DNA from: Maribellus comscasis
Lineage (GTDB): Bacteria; Bacteroidota; Bacteroidia; Bacteroidales; Prolixibacteraceae
Assembly: GCF_009762775.1 (NCBI RefSeq)
Contig: NZ_CP046401.1
Coordinates: 3,992,001 to 4,056,000 of the forward strand
Reading direction: 5' to 3'
DNA: 64,000 nt
The translations under genes and the position numbers were made by a program. Shown here piece after piece: positions 56,006 through 64,000 of this stretch (positions within the stretch are counted from its first letter, which is position 1; each line of letters opens with the position of its first letter). The notes beneath the pieces were generated by a model that ran no database searches, had not been told where the DNA came from, and saw only the letters and a program-made list of their open reading frames with translations.

Positions 56006-58657
56006 TTAGAAAAGTGACATCTGATTAGGATTCTCCTCCTCGTCATCTTTTTTTGGTCTTTTTATTTCGAAAGGAACATCATCAAAGCCTTTCTTTTCTT
56101 CCGGCTCTTCCTCTTCGGGCTTGTCATCTTCATCTTTAATTATGGGCTCCAGCTCTTTGATATTGTCCACGTGGTAATTGGAGAGTCGTTTCCCTTTAGC
56201 CTTCCAGGATTTAACACCAATAAATTCAGCAACTTCGATAATTTCATTTTCGCGTTCCGAGTTTTTACCGCCAAATTCAAGTTCCAGTCTCGGATAACGA
56301 ACCCATGTTATGCTTACCAGTTTATTATCAGAATTATCGCCAACAAAACGATACAATTTTCCTTCTGCTTCTTCTATTTCAAAACGTTTAACATAGTAGT
56401 ACTGCATTTCTGCATCAAAATAAACAGCCGACAATACTTTTCCTGAATCGTATTTTTCAATACAAAGAATGTCGTCATCAAAATGGTTACTCAAATCGTA
56501 GTTGTATAGCTGGTATTCTCCTTTTTTGTATAGAACGAGAATTTTATCTTCGCCGGAAAATTCACCCAAATATTTTCCTCGTTTATCCGCATTTAATCGA
56601 AGCACGTCTTCATCGAACCAGATTTTGCGTCCTCCCAGTGTTGATACGCCTTTTTCTTTCAGGTTGATTTTGTGTACATCGTGTTTGGTGAGAAGATTAC
56701 CCATCGATTGGCGGCCTTTTATTGCCAGTTCTCCCAAATCAACCTCAAACTGTAGTTTTTTCAAACGCGGCTTGGGTTTCAAAATTACTTTCAGAACTTC
56801 GGCTTCGCCATTTGGATTGGCTGAGAAATAAACAATGCGCGAACCTTTTGAACCCTTTGTTACATCGTATTCTTTGTCGCGGGTAACTCCCGTAACAGAA
56901 AAACGTTTCATGTAAAAATAGCCTGATTTCCCATCTTTATAAACCACGTTGTAAATGGTTCTTTTGTCATTCTTTTTGAAAACGGCAATGTGTAGCGGAT
57001 TTTTATCAATAAAAGCTTTGTCTGAAACTTTGGTTATAAAATAGGTGCCGTCGCGTCTGAAAACAATAATATCGTCAATATCGGAGCAATCGCAAACATA
57101 TTCGGCTTTTTTCAGTCCGGTTCCCATAAAACCTTCTTTCCGGTCGATATAAAGCTTTTCGTTTTTTACCACTACTTTTGATGCAACAATATTTTCAAAA
57201 CTTCTGATTTCGGTTTTACGTTCACGTCCTTTTCCATATTTGTTTTTCAAATGGCTAAACCATTTAATGGTATATGGAATAATGTTTTCAATATTATTAA
57301 CAACATCGGCAATTTCATCTTCGATGGCATGCAAAAAATCTTCAGCTTTGTCTTTGTTGAATTTGAGGATACGGGCCATTCTGATTTCCATCAGTTTTAA
57401 AATATCTTCACGGGTAACTTCACGTTTTAGCTTTGGCTTCCAGGGATCCAGTCTTTTGTCGATGTGCGCAATCGCCTGGTCCATGTTTTCCGAATCTTCA
57501 AATTTTTTGTCTTTGTAAATGCGTTCCTCAATAAATATTTTCTCCAGCGAAGAGAAATGCCATGCTTCTTCCAGTTCGGCCTTTTTTATCTCCAGCTCCA
57601 TTTTCAGCAAATCCACTGTGCTGTCCGCCGATCTTTTCAGAATTTCTTTTACCCCGATAAAAAGAGGTTTGTCGTTCTCAATAATACATGCATTGGGCGA
57701 AAGTGAAACTTCACAATCGGTAAAAGCATACAATGCATCAATGGTCTTGTCTGACGAAACGCCTGAAGCCAGGTGAACAAGGATTTCAACATCCTGGGCT
57801 GTGTTGTCGTCAATCTTTTTTATTTTGATTTTTCCCTTGTCATTTGCTTTAATTATCGACTCAATTAAAGTAGTAGTCGTTTTTCCATATGGAATTTCTG
57901 TAATTACAAGGGTTTTGTTATCGAGTTTTTCAATTTTTGCCCGAACTTTAACCGAACCGCCTCTTAAACCATCGTTGTACTTACTAAAATCTGCCATACC
58001 TGCGGTTGGAAAGTCGGGGACGATTTCAAAGTCCTGCTTACGGAGGTAGGCAATGGATGCATCGATAAGTTCGTTAAAGTTATGAGGGAAAAGTTTTGAA
58101 GCCAGACCAACAGCAATCCCGTCTACTCCCTGTGCCAGAAGCAACGGAAATTTTACCGGAAGAGTAAGCGGTTCTCTTTTTCGTCCGTCATAGGAAAGTT
58201 TCCACTCTGTCGTTTTCGGATTAAAAAGAACTTCCAAAGCAAATTTTGAAAGACGGGCCTCAATGTAACGGGCAGCTGCGGCTCCGTCACCTGTAAGGAT
58301 ATTCCCCCAGTTTCCCTGAGCATCAATCAATAAATCTTTTTGCCCCAGTTGAACAATGGCATCGGCAATTGATGCATCGCCATGTGGGTGATATTGCATG
58401 GTTTGCCCGATAATGTTGGCTACTTTGTTGTAGCGGCCATCGTCCATTTCGCGCATTGCATGCATAATTCGGCGCTGCACCGGTTTTAGTCCGTCGTTTA
58501 TATAAGGAACGGCACGTTCCAAAATTACATAAGATGCATAGTCGAGAAACCAGTTGCGATACATCCCCGGCAAATAAGTAATTTCCTCTTTGATGTTATC
58601 GTCCCGGAGTTCCTCTTCATTTATATTTTCTTCTGACATTCCCTCTTTTTCGTCCAT
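56006..58657 (-). CDS. parC: DNA topoisomerase IV subunit A
   Basis: An 883-residue type IIA topoisomerase breakage-reunion subunit. The active-site Tyr is Tyr131 in AAARYIEARL, and the N-terminal block PVQRRIMHAMREMDDGR with YHPHGDASIADAIV is typical. The C-terminal propeller region is present but diverged, and the last 40 residues are a Glu/Lys/Asp-rich tail ending MSLF. It follows parE by 41 bases in the same orientation and makes up topoisomerase IV. Pairing with ParE, not GyrB, and the diverged propeller favour ParC over GyrA. Confidence 0.94.
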   Translation of the reverse strand: MDEKEGMSEENINEEELRDDNIKEEITYLPGMYRNWFLDYASYVILERAVPYINDGLKPVQRRIMHAMREMDDGRYNKVANIIGQTMQYHPHGDASIADAIVQLGQKDLLIDAQGNWGNILTGDGAAAARYIEARLSKFALEVLFNPKTTEWKLSYDGRKREPLTLPVKFPLLLAQGVDGIAVGLASKLFPHNFNELIDASIAYLRKQDFEIVPDFPTAGMADFSKYNDGLRGGSVKVRAKIEKLDNKTLVITEIPYGKTTTTLIESIIKANDKGKIKIKKIDDNTAQDVEILVHLASGVSSDKTIDALYAFTDCEVSLSPNACIIENDKPLFIGVKEILKRSADSTVDLLKMELEIKKAELEEAWHFSSLEKIFIEERIYKDKKFEDSENMDQAIAHIDKRLDPWKPKLKREVTREDILKLMEIRMARILKFNKDKAEDFLHAIEDEIADVVNNIENIIPYTIKWFSHLKNKYGKGRERKTEIRSFENIVASKVVVKNEKLYIDRKEGFMGTGLKKAEYVCDCSDIDDIIVFRRDGTYFITKVSDKAFIDKNPLHIAVFKKNDKRTIYNVVYKDGKSGYFYMKRFSVTGVTRDKEYDVTKGSKGSRIVYFSANPNGEAEVLKVILKPKPRLKKLQFEVDLGELAIKGRQSMGNLLTKHDVHKINLKEKGVSTLGGRKIWFDEDVLRLNADKRGKYLGEFSGEDKILVLYKKGEYQLYNYDLSNHFDDDILCIEKYDSGKVLSAVYFDAEMQYYYVKRFEIEEAEGKLYRFVGDNSDNKLVSITWVRYPRLELEFGGKNSERENEIIEVAEFIGVKSWKAKGKRLSNYHVDNIKELEPIIKDEDDKPEEEEPEEKKGFDDVPFEIKRPKKDDEEENPNQMSLF

Positions 58658-58698
58658 ACTGTTTTAAAACAAATGGCTTGTATATGGTTAGTAAAAAT

Positions 58699-60534
58699 TT
58701 ACGCTACTTCGTCTTTTTCGACATACAAGTTGTCGATTATAAATTCCTGTCGGTCGGGAGTATTTTTTCCCATGTAAAATTCCAGCATTTGTGCAACCGA
58801 CTCGTGCTTTTTCATCATAACAGGATCAAGGCGAATATCCTTCCCGATAAAATTTTTGAATTCATCCGGAGAAATTTCTCCCAACCCTTTAAATCTTGTA
58901 ATCTCCGGTTTCCCTTTTAACTTTTTGATGGCTTTCTCTTTTTCTTCTTCCGAATAGCAGTAGTAGGTTTTTTGTTTGTTTCTTACCCTGAAAAGCGGGG
59001 TTTGAAGAATGTGAACATGGCCTTTCCGAATCAACTCGGGGAAAAATTGTAAAAAGAAAGTGATAAGCAGCAGCCGGATATGCATCCCGTCAACATCGGC
59101 ATCAGTGGCAATAATTACCTTGTTGTAACGAAGGTCTTCCATACTTTCTTCAATGTTTAAGGCTGCCTGAAGAAGATTAAACTCTTCATTTTCGTATACC
59201 ACCTTTTTGGTTAAACCGTATGTATTAAGCGGTTTTCCCCGTAAGCTGAAAACAGCCTGGGTGTTTACATCGCGCGATTTTGTAATTGAACCGCTGGCTG
59301 AATCCCCCTCGGTAATAAAAATACTCGATTCTTCGTTTCTTTCATTTTTGTCGTTAAAATGAACGCGACAGTCGCGCAATTTTTTGTTGTGCAGATTGGC
59401 TTTTTTTGCGCGCTGTTTTGCCAGTTTTTTAATTCCGGAAATGGCTTTTCTTTCCCTTTCCGATTCAACGATTCTTTTTAAAAGAATCTCTGCTGTTTCC
59501 TGGTTTTTGTGAAGATAGTTATCCAGTTCTTTCTGGAGGAAATTTCCAACATGCGCCCTCACTGAAGGACCGTTGGGGCCGATATCCTTTGAACCCAGTT
59601 TGGTTTTTGTTTGCGATTCAAAAACCGGTTCTTCTACCTTTATGCTAATTGCCGCAACAATGGAAGCCCTGATATCTGAAGGGTCAAAATCTTTTTTGTA
59701 AAATTCGCGGATGGTTTTTACCAACACTTCCCGAAATGCCTGTAAGTGGGTTCCTCCCTGTGTGGTGTGTTGCCCGTTTACAAACGAGTAGTAATCTTCT
59801 CCGTATTGATTCCCATGGGTGATCGCAACTTCAATGTCTTCCCCTTTTAAATGGATGATGGGATATATGAGATCGTGGTTCATGTTTTCTTCCAGAAGGT
59901 CGCGAAGACCGTTGCGTGAATAAAACTTTTCCCCGTTAAATTCAACTGTTAAACCCGCATTCAAAAAGGTATAGTTTTTCATCATATTTACGACATAGTC
60001 GCTGATGAAACGAAATTTTTTGAAAACAGTTTGGTCGGGCTCAAATACCACCTGTGTGCCATTGGGCTCGTCCAGCCCTTTGTAGTCTTTTTCATCGGTT
60101 TTTATACCCTGACTAAAGAATACTTCTTTGGCCACTCCTTCACGAACGGCTTTTATTGTAAAATTAGACGAAAGTGCGTTAACCGCTTTTATTCCGACTC
60201 CATTTAATCCCACCGACTTTTTAAATACTTTTGAATCGTACTTGGCCCCGGTATTCATTTTGCTGGCAACATCCACCAGTTTTCCCAAAGGAATTCCACG
60301 TCCGTAGTCACGAACAACTACTTTCTCCTGATCGATGTTTATGGTTATTTTTTTTCCAAATCCCATCATAAACTCATCGATGGAGTTGTCCATAACTTCC
60401 TTTAAAAGAACATAAATTCCGTCGTCGGGCGCTGAGCCGTCGCCCAATTTTCCAATGTACATTCCCGGACGCTTCCGTATGTGTTCCTGCCAGTCGAGTG
60501 TTTTAATTGTCCCTTCGTCGTAATTCGGAGTCAT
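58699..60534 (-). CDS. parE: DNA topoisomerase IV subunit B
   Basis: A 611-residue GHKL ATPase subunit. [14 protein letters not shown] binds ATP/Mg, and the lid has [15 protein letters not shown]. The transducer and TOPRIM domains follow, with [11 protein letters not shown] and [16 protein letters not shown]. It decatenates chromosomes together with ParC downstream. I chose ATG 60534; the ORF extends to a TTG at 60546. A TATATTTG -7 element lies close upstream. Confidence 0.95.
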   Translation of the reverse strand: MTPNYDEGTIKTLDWQEHIRKRPGMYIGKLGDGSAPDDGIYVLLKEVMDNSIDEFMMGFGKKITINIDQEKVVVRDYGRGIPLGKLVDVASKMNTGAKYDSKVFKKSVGLNGVGIKAVNALSSNFTIKAVREGVAKEVFFSQGIKTDEKDYKGLDEPNGTQVVFEPDQTVFKKFRFISDYVVNMMKNYTFLNAGLTVEFNGEKFYSRNGLRDLLEENMNHDLIYPIIHLKGEDIEVAITHGNQYGEDYYSFVNGQHTTQGGTHLQAFREVLVKTIREFYKKDFDPSDIRASIVAAISIKVEEPVFESQTKTKLGSKDIGPNGPSVRAHVGNFLQKELDNYLHKNQETAEILLKRIVESERERKAISGIKKLAKQRAKKANLHNKKLRDCRVHFNDKNERNEESSIFITEGDSASGSITKSRDVNTQAVFSLRGKPLNTYGLTKKVVYENEEFNLLQAALNIEESMEDLRYNKVIIATDADVDGMHIRLLLITFFLQFFPELIRKGHVHILQTPLFRVRNKQKTYYCYSEEEKEKAIKKLKGKPEITRFKGLGEISPDEFKNFIGKDIRLDPVMMKKHESVAQMLEFYMGKNTPDRQEFIIDNLYVEKDEVA

Positions 60535-60553
60535 AGTTATCTTCAATTTGGCA

Positions 60554-60561
60554 CAAATATA
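60554..60561 (-). promoter_or_regulatory. -7 promoter element of parE-parC
   Basis: The minus strand reads TATATTTG, a TAnnTTTG match 20 bases before the parE ATG. The -33 box is weak. Confidence 0.45.
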
Positions 60562-60717
60562 ACTAAAACAATGATGGTTTTCGAGATTAAAACACTTCAG
60601 TATTTAACAGTGTATGGTTGAAAAGTGTGTTCTGTAAGTGCTGTTTTTACTGGGATTAGCTAAGTTTTCAACAATCAATTTTTAATATCGTGGGTTTCTT
60701 TGGCTCGACTAAAAATT

Positions 60718-62505
60718 TTAAATAATACCCATTTTTTTCATCAAAAAAGTAGCGTTCATGGTTCGTGTAACACCATCCGAAAGTTTGTAATCAAAAACCA
60801 GTTCATCGTTTTCAATTTTTATTTCAAAACATTTGTTGAACACCTGTTGCGGGAATTCTTCTTCCATTTCGCTAAGTTTTAAATCGTGTGTTGCAATCAA
60901 CGAAACTGATCTAAACTCTACCAGTTTGCGAATAAGTTCTTTTGAGCCATTTAATTTGTCAACAGAGTTGGTTCCTTTGAGCATTTCGTCAAGAATTACA
61001 AAAATTCGCTCGCCTTTTTGTAGTCTGTCCAGAACGCCTTTTATCCTTTTTAATTCAGCGAAGAAGTACGATTCGTCTTTTAACAATGAATCGGTTGTGC
61101 GCATATTGGTATAAATCCTTACCGGCGTGAATTTCATTTCATTGGCGCAAACCGGTGCTCCAATGCGCCCAAGAATAAGATTAACACCAACTGTACGCAA
61201 AAAAGTACTCTTTCCGGCCATATTTGCTCCGGTTACAATCATAACTTTTGACCAGCCGTTGATTTCAAAATCATTACATACTCTTTTTTCTGATAACAGG
61301 AGCGGGTGTCCCAATTGATTTGCCTGGAAAGTAAAACCTCCGTCGTGTATTTTAGGAAAGGTAAAATCCGGTTGGTTATTGGCAAAATTGGCTAAACTTA
61401 TTAAAGCGTCCATTTCTGCAATCACATCGAGCCAGGCGGTCAGTTTTTTATGATTTTTGTTGTGCCATTTCCAAAGTTTATAAACACAACGAATATCCCA
61501 CAGGAAAAGTGAATTCAAAATAAATCCTACAATAATATTTCCCCGGTACTCAAATTCTGTTACCCGTTTTTTTAAGTTATTGAAAACATGACTTGCCGAA
61601 TCGGGAGCAATAACTTTTTTTTGCAGCTCAAGAAGATATACGGTTTGAAATTCCTTTTCTTCGATGAGTTTCAACGATTGCATGTATTTTTCAAGGAGAT
61701 TCGATTTCTGGCCAAAGTAGCGAAAGTACTGACGGATCCTTTTTCCATAAAAAAACATCAGAATCCATTGTGCCAGAATTGCAGAAGATATATAAAAATT
61801 GGAAAAACCGGTAACTACGGGTATTAGTGCAATAAATGTCAGCAGCGGCAAAATGCCAATTAGCCACTTTGTAGCTTTCCTGTTTTTTAAATCCAGTTCT
61901 GTATTTGACCAGTTTTTAATTTCTCTGCTCATCTCCTTGGTTTCTTCAAAGAGTAATCCGTTTACTAAAAACTGAAGTCGCCACTCAGGTATTTCAGACA
62001 GCTCTTTTACGGCTTCCTGTTTTTTCTCAATTTCATTTTTATCCAGAGATGGATGAATGAGCGAGTTCGCCAGTTTTTTGCGTCCGCTTTGGGTAGAGGT
62101 ACGGTTTAAAAACTGAAACAGAGAACCCTCGCCAAAAACATCGAGGTCGTATGTGAAAAAGTGTTCGGTATTCAAAAATGACTCCCCGTTTTCAAAATGC
62201 GAAAACGAATGCTGCAAAGCCAGAAGTTCGTTTTTTGTAATTTTTAACAGCACAGAAATTTTTTTCTTTCTTTTTTCGTGCTCAATATTCTTTTTTACCA
62301 AGAAGGAAAAAAGGACAAGGGCCGCGACAGTAAAAAACATTGTTAGCCACGTGTCGAAACCAAGTGTTGAAACAGGAATGAAAATTAAAATAAATGAGGC
62401 TAAACGATACCAGACAAAACGTCGAAGCAGGCCTGATACATTTTTTAAATCCTCTGTAAATTTTTCTTTTCTTTCGTTGTAAAAATCTGAAACGGGTCGG
62501 TTCAT
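60718..62505 (-). CDS. Membrane-anchored MutS-like ATPase
   Basis: A 595-residue protein. Two hydrophobic segments occur near residues 30-75 and two more near 205-250 (LIGILPLLTFIALIPVV, YISSAILAQWILMFFYG), separated by a helical core. The MutS-type ATPase fills the C-terminal third: Walker A GANMAGKSTFLRTVG from residue 426, Walker B FVILDEMLKGTNS and the IATHDLKLSEME switch. Mismatch-binding domains are absent. I chose ATG 62505 (MNRPVSDFY); the ORF could extend 13 residues upstream. It starts one base after the PAP2 stop, in an operon with obg. Its role is unknown. Confidence 0.82.
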   Translation of the reverse strand: MNRPVSDFYNERKEKFTEDLKNVSGLLRRFVWYRLASFILIFIPVSTLGFDTWLTMFFTVAALVLFSFLVKKNIEHEKRKKKISVLLKITKNELLALQHSFSHFENGESFLNTEHFFTYDLDVFGEGSLFQFLNRTSTQSGRKKLANSLIHPSLDKNEIEKKQEAVKELSEIPEWRLQFLVNGLLFEETKEMSREIKNWSNTELDLKNRKATKWLIGILPLLTFIALIPVVTGFSNFYISSAILAQWILMFFYGKRIRQYFRYFGQKSNLLEKYMQSLKLIEEKEFQTVYLLELQKKVIAPDSASHVFNNLKKRVTEFEYRGNIIVGFILNSLFLWDIRCVYKLWKWHNKNHKKLTAWLDVIAEMDALISLANFANNQPDFTFPKIHDGGFTFQANQLGHPLLLSEKRVCNDFEINGWSKVMIVTGANMAGKSTFLRTVGVNLILGRIGAPVCANEMKFTPVRIYTNMRTTDSLLKDESYFFAELKRIKGVLDRLQKGERIFVILDEMLKGTNSVDKLNGSKELIRKLVEFRSVSLIATHDLKLSEMEEEFPQQVFNKCFEIKIENDELVFDYKLSDGVTRTMNATFLMKKMGII

Positions 62506-62506
62506 T

Positions 62507-63199
62507 TTACAGATAATTATAATAGTGGAGAATGGAAACAACAATCAAAACAGTTGTTGTTAATGTGAGAAATACAAGAAAGACTGTGCCAGACTGTTTT
62601 ATGGCTAAACCGGTTGTTTCAATTTTAGGCATTCGAGTTCCAAAAAAGTGAATGTCGAGAAACATTAATGTTTTGAACATTATCCAACCAATTCCCCATC
62701 CTAAAAGTGCACCAAAAAGAATATCAGTAGGGTAGTGAACTCCTGAGTAAATACGCGAATACGAGAGCAAAAGTGCCCAAAGTAATATTAAAATACTGTA
62801 ACTGCGATTTTTGAAAATACGGGAAGTGAAAACATAAATACCAAAAGTGTTGGCCGCATGAGAAGATACAAAGCCATATTTTCCTCCTTTTCGTAAAACA
62901 TTATGTACAAGATGTTCGATTTCCGGATTATATACAGGTCGCAGGCGTTCAACCCAATGTTTGATTAAAACTGAAATCTGGTCGCTGGCTAAAATTGTTA
63001 AAGCCAGAAAAATCACAATTAAAATTGATTTTTCACGGTATTTTTTTACAAAATAAAACAGGATAACAGCGTAAAAAGGAAGCCAGGTCTCTTTTCGCGT
63101 GGCCATTAACATGATTGTATCCCAGAAATCATTGTGAAAACTATTCAGGTATAAAAAAAGCTCGGTATCTAATTCCAATATTTTTTGAAGTAACTCCAT
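62507..63199 (-). CDS. PAP2-family membrane phosphatase
   Basis: A 230-residue polytopic protein of the PAP2 (phosphatidic acid phosphatase type 2/undecaprenyl pyrophosphatase) family. The three catalytic motifs are K-x6-R-P as KHWVERLRP, the second motif as FVSSHAAN, and S-R-x5-H-x3-D as SRIYSGVHYPTD. About five membrane helices surround them. It may dephosphorylate undecaprenyl diphosphate or phosphatidylglycerol phosphate. Its ATG shares a base with the obg stop; the MutS-like ATPase follows after one base. Confidence 0.9.
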   Translation of the reverse strand: MELLQKILELDTELFLYLNSFHNDFWDTIMLMATRKETWLPFYAVILFYFVKKYREKSILIVIFLALTILASDQISVLIKHWVERLRPVYNPEIEHLVHNVLRKGGKYGFVSSHAANTFGIYVFTSRIFKNRSYSILILLWALLLSYSRIYSGVHYPTDILFGALLGWGIGWIMFKTLMFLDIHFFGTRMPKIETTGLAIKQSGTVFLVFLTLTTTVLIVVSILHYYNYL

Positions 63200-64000
63200 T
63201 AACTGTTTAATATTTCCCAGATTTTATCTTTTAGTTTTTGAATGTTGAATCCTGTAACCGATGAAAAAAACATGTGTGGAATTCCTTTTAATTCGTTGCT
63301 GATTTCTTTTATCAGTTCTTCATCCAGCATGTCTGCTTTCCCAATGGATAAAAAGCGCTGTTTGTCAAGTAACTCAGGATTGTATTTTTCAAGCTCATTT
63401 AAAAGGATTTTATATTCTTTGAGATGATCTTTACTGTCGGCCGGTACGATAAAAAGCAACATCGAATTGCGTTCAATATGTCTTAAAAAACGAATTCCCA
63501 GACCTTTCCCCTGGTGTGCACCTTCAATAATCCCCGGAATATCGGCCATTACAAACGAACGCTGCTCCCGGTGTCCTACAATTCCTAAATTTGGTACAAG
63601 GGTGGTGAAATGGTATTCAGCGATTTTGGGTTTTGCTGCCGAAACCACAGAAAGTAAGGTTGATTTGCCGGAACTGGGAAAACCAACCAGTCCAACATCA
63701 GCGAGAACTTTTAATTCCAGTATTTTCCAGCCTTCAACACCTTCTTCACCTGGCTGGGCGTAACGCGGTGTTTGGTTGGTTGATGATTTAAAGTGGTCGT
63801 TCCCCAATCCGCCACGACCGCCTTCCATTAAAATTTGTGATTCGCCATGTTTTGTGATTTCAAACAGAAACTCACCTGACTCGGCATCTCGTGCAACGGT
63901 TCCCAGCGGAACTTCCAGAGTGATATCCTCCCCATCTGCTCCGGTACTCCGTTGTTTACCTCCGGCTTCGCCATGTCCGGCTTTGATGTGTTTCTGATAT
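63199..64000 (-). CDS. obg: GTPase Obg, 5' end cut by window edge
   Basis: At least 267 codons are visible, from the right window edge to the stop. The N-terminal part retains the Gly-rich Obg fold ([43 protein letters not shown]). The G domain has the P-loop [12 protein letters not shown], switch region [29 protein letters not shown] and SIGKADML (NKxD variant). Obg binds the ribosome and GTP. No in-frame start codon exists before 63828, so the true start is outside the window. The C-terminal extension found in some Obg proteins is absent; it ends soon after the G domain. Confidence 0.94.
   Translation of the reverse strand, partial: YQKHIKAGHGEAGGKQRSTGADGEDITLEVPLGTVARDAESGEFLFEITKHGESQILMEGGRGGLGNDHFKSSTNQTPRYAQPGEEGVEGWKILELKVLADVGLVGFPSSGKSTLLSVVSAAKPKIAEYHFTTLVPNLGIVGHREQRSFVMADIPGIIEGAHQGKGLGIRFLRHIERNSMLLFIVPADSKDHLKEYKILLNELEKYNPELLDKQRFLSIGKADMLDEELIKEISNELKGIPHMFFSSVTGFNIQKLKDKIWEILNS

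Noticed and set aside
60617-60672. GTTGAAAA ... TTTTCAAC inverted repeat after the MutS-like gene
   Set aside because: Arms of eight bases with a 40-base spacer and no T tract; too weak for a terminator or binding site call.

Overview
The window looks like chromosomal DNA of a free-living or sediment-type Bacteroidota, most probably Bacteroidales/Marinilabiliales (Prolixibacteraceae-like). I infer this from AT-rich coding with no strong Shine-Dalgarno sites, repeated TAnnTTTG-type -7 promoter elements, a SusC/SusD glycan locus run by a hybrid two-component regulator, a Porin_10-type porin, and Bacteroidota-type gene sets (RimK cluster, mreBCD-PBP2-rodA, two non-canonical MutS-like ATPases). 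The genus cannot be fixed from sequence reading alone.

Layout. 1-141: the end of an rRNA operon (5S rRNA, 5' end cut off) and its terminator. 200-4300: outer-membrane porin, an MltF-type lytic transglycosylase and a convergent CoA-type NUDIX hydrolase. 4390-19970: a polysaccharide utilisation locus on the minus strand, in the order susC, susD, surface glycan-binding lipoprotein, BACON-GH5_4 endoglucanase, PA14-GH31 alpha-xylosidase, terminator, then a separate HTCS regulator. Its gene content points to xyloglucan. 20340-22670: a LolC/E-type permease and a flippase-like membrane protein. 22820-27280: rsmA, mgtE and a tightly overlapping trio (retropepsin-like protease, RimK ATP-grasp ligase, AstE-like deacylase). 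27286-28540: a MacB-type permease.

28776-36050: purH and then the rod-shape operon mreB-mreC-mreD-PBP2-rodA. 36210-43280: mixed metabolism, with a KamA-family radical SAM protein, ACP phosphodiesterase, a PfkB-family kinase that lacks the usual catalytic Asp, a DUF1338 oxygenase, PPK2, an orphan ATP-grasp-like protein and an EamA transporter. 43279-43721 holds a frameshifted microgene with GldL-like features. 43722-52224: pgi, a MutS-like ATPase, gpsA, and a divergent glycerol operon glpK-glpD-glpF with a small helical protein. 52275-55913: a ThDP-dependent enzyme, a secreted C1 peptidase and shikimate kinase. 56006-60534: topoisomerase IV (parE-parC). 60718-64000: a membrane-anchored MutS-like ATPase, a PAP2 phosphatase and the C-terminal part of obg, with junctions of about one base and running off the window edge.

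The genes form several working units. The glycan locus imports and cuts beta-glucan with xylosyl branches. The mre/PBP2/rodA operon and the lytic transglycosylase handle cell-wall growth. gpsA with glpKDF links glycerol and phospholipid synthesis. I saw no tRNA genes, insertion sequences, prophage, CRISPR array or defence island. The best candidates for new biology are the protease-RimK-deacylase module, the ATP-grasp/EamA pair, the PfkB protein with Met at the catalytic Asp position, and the compact PUL.
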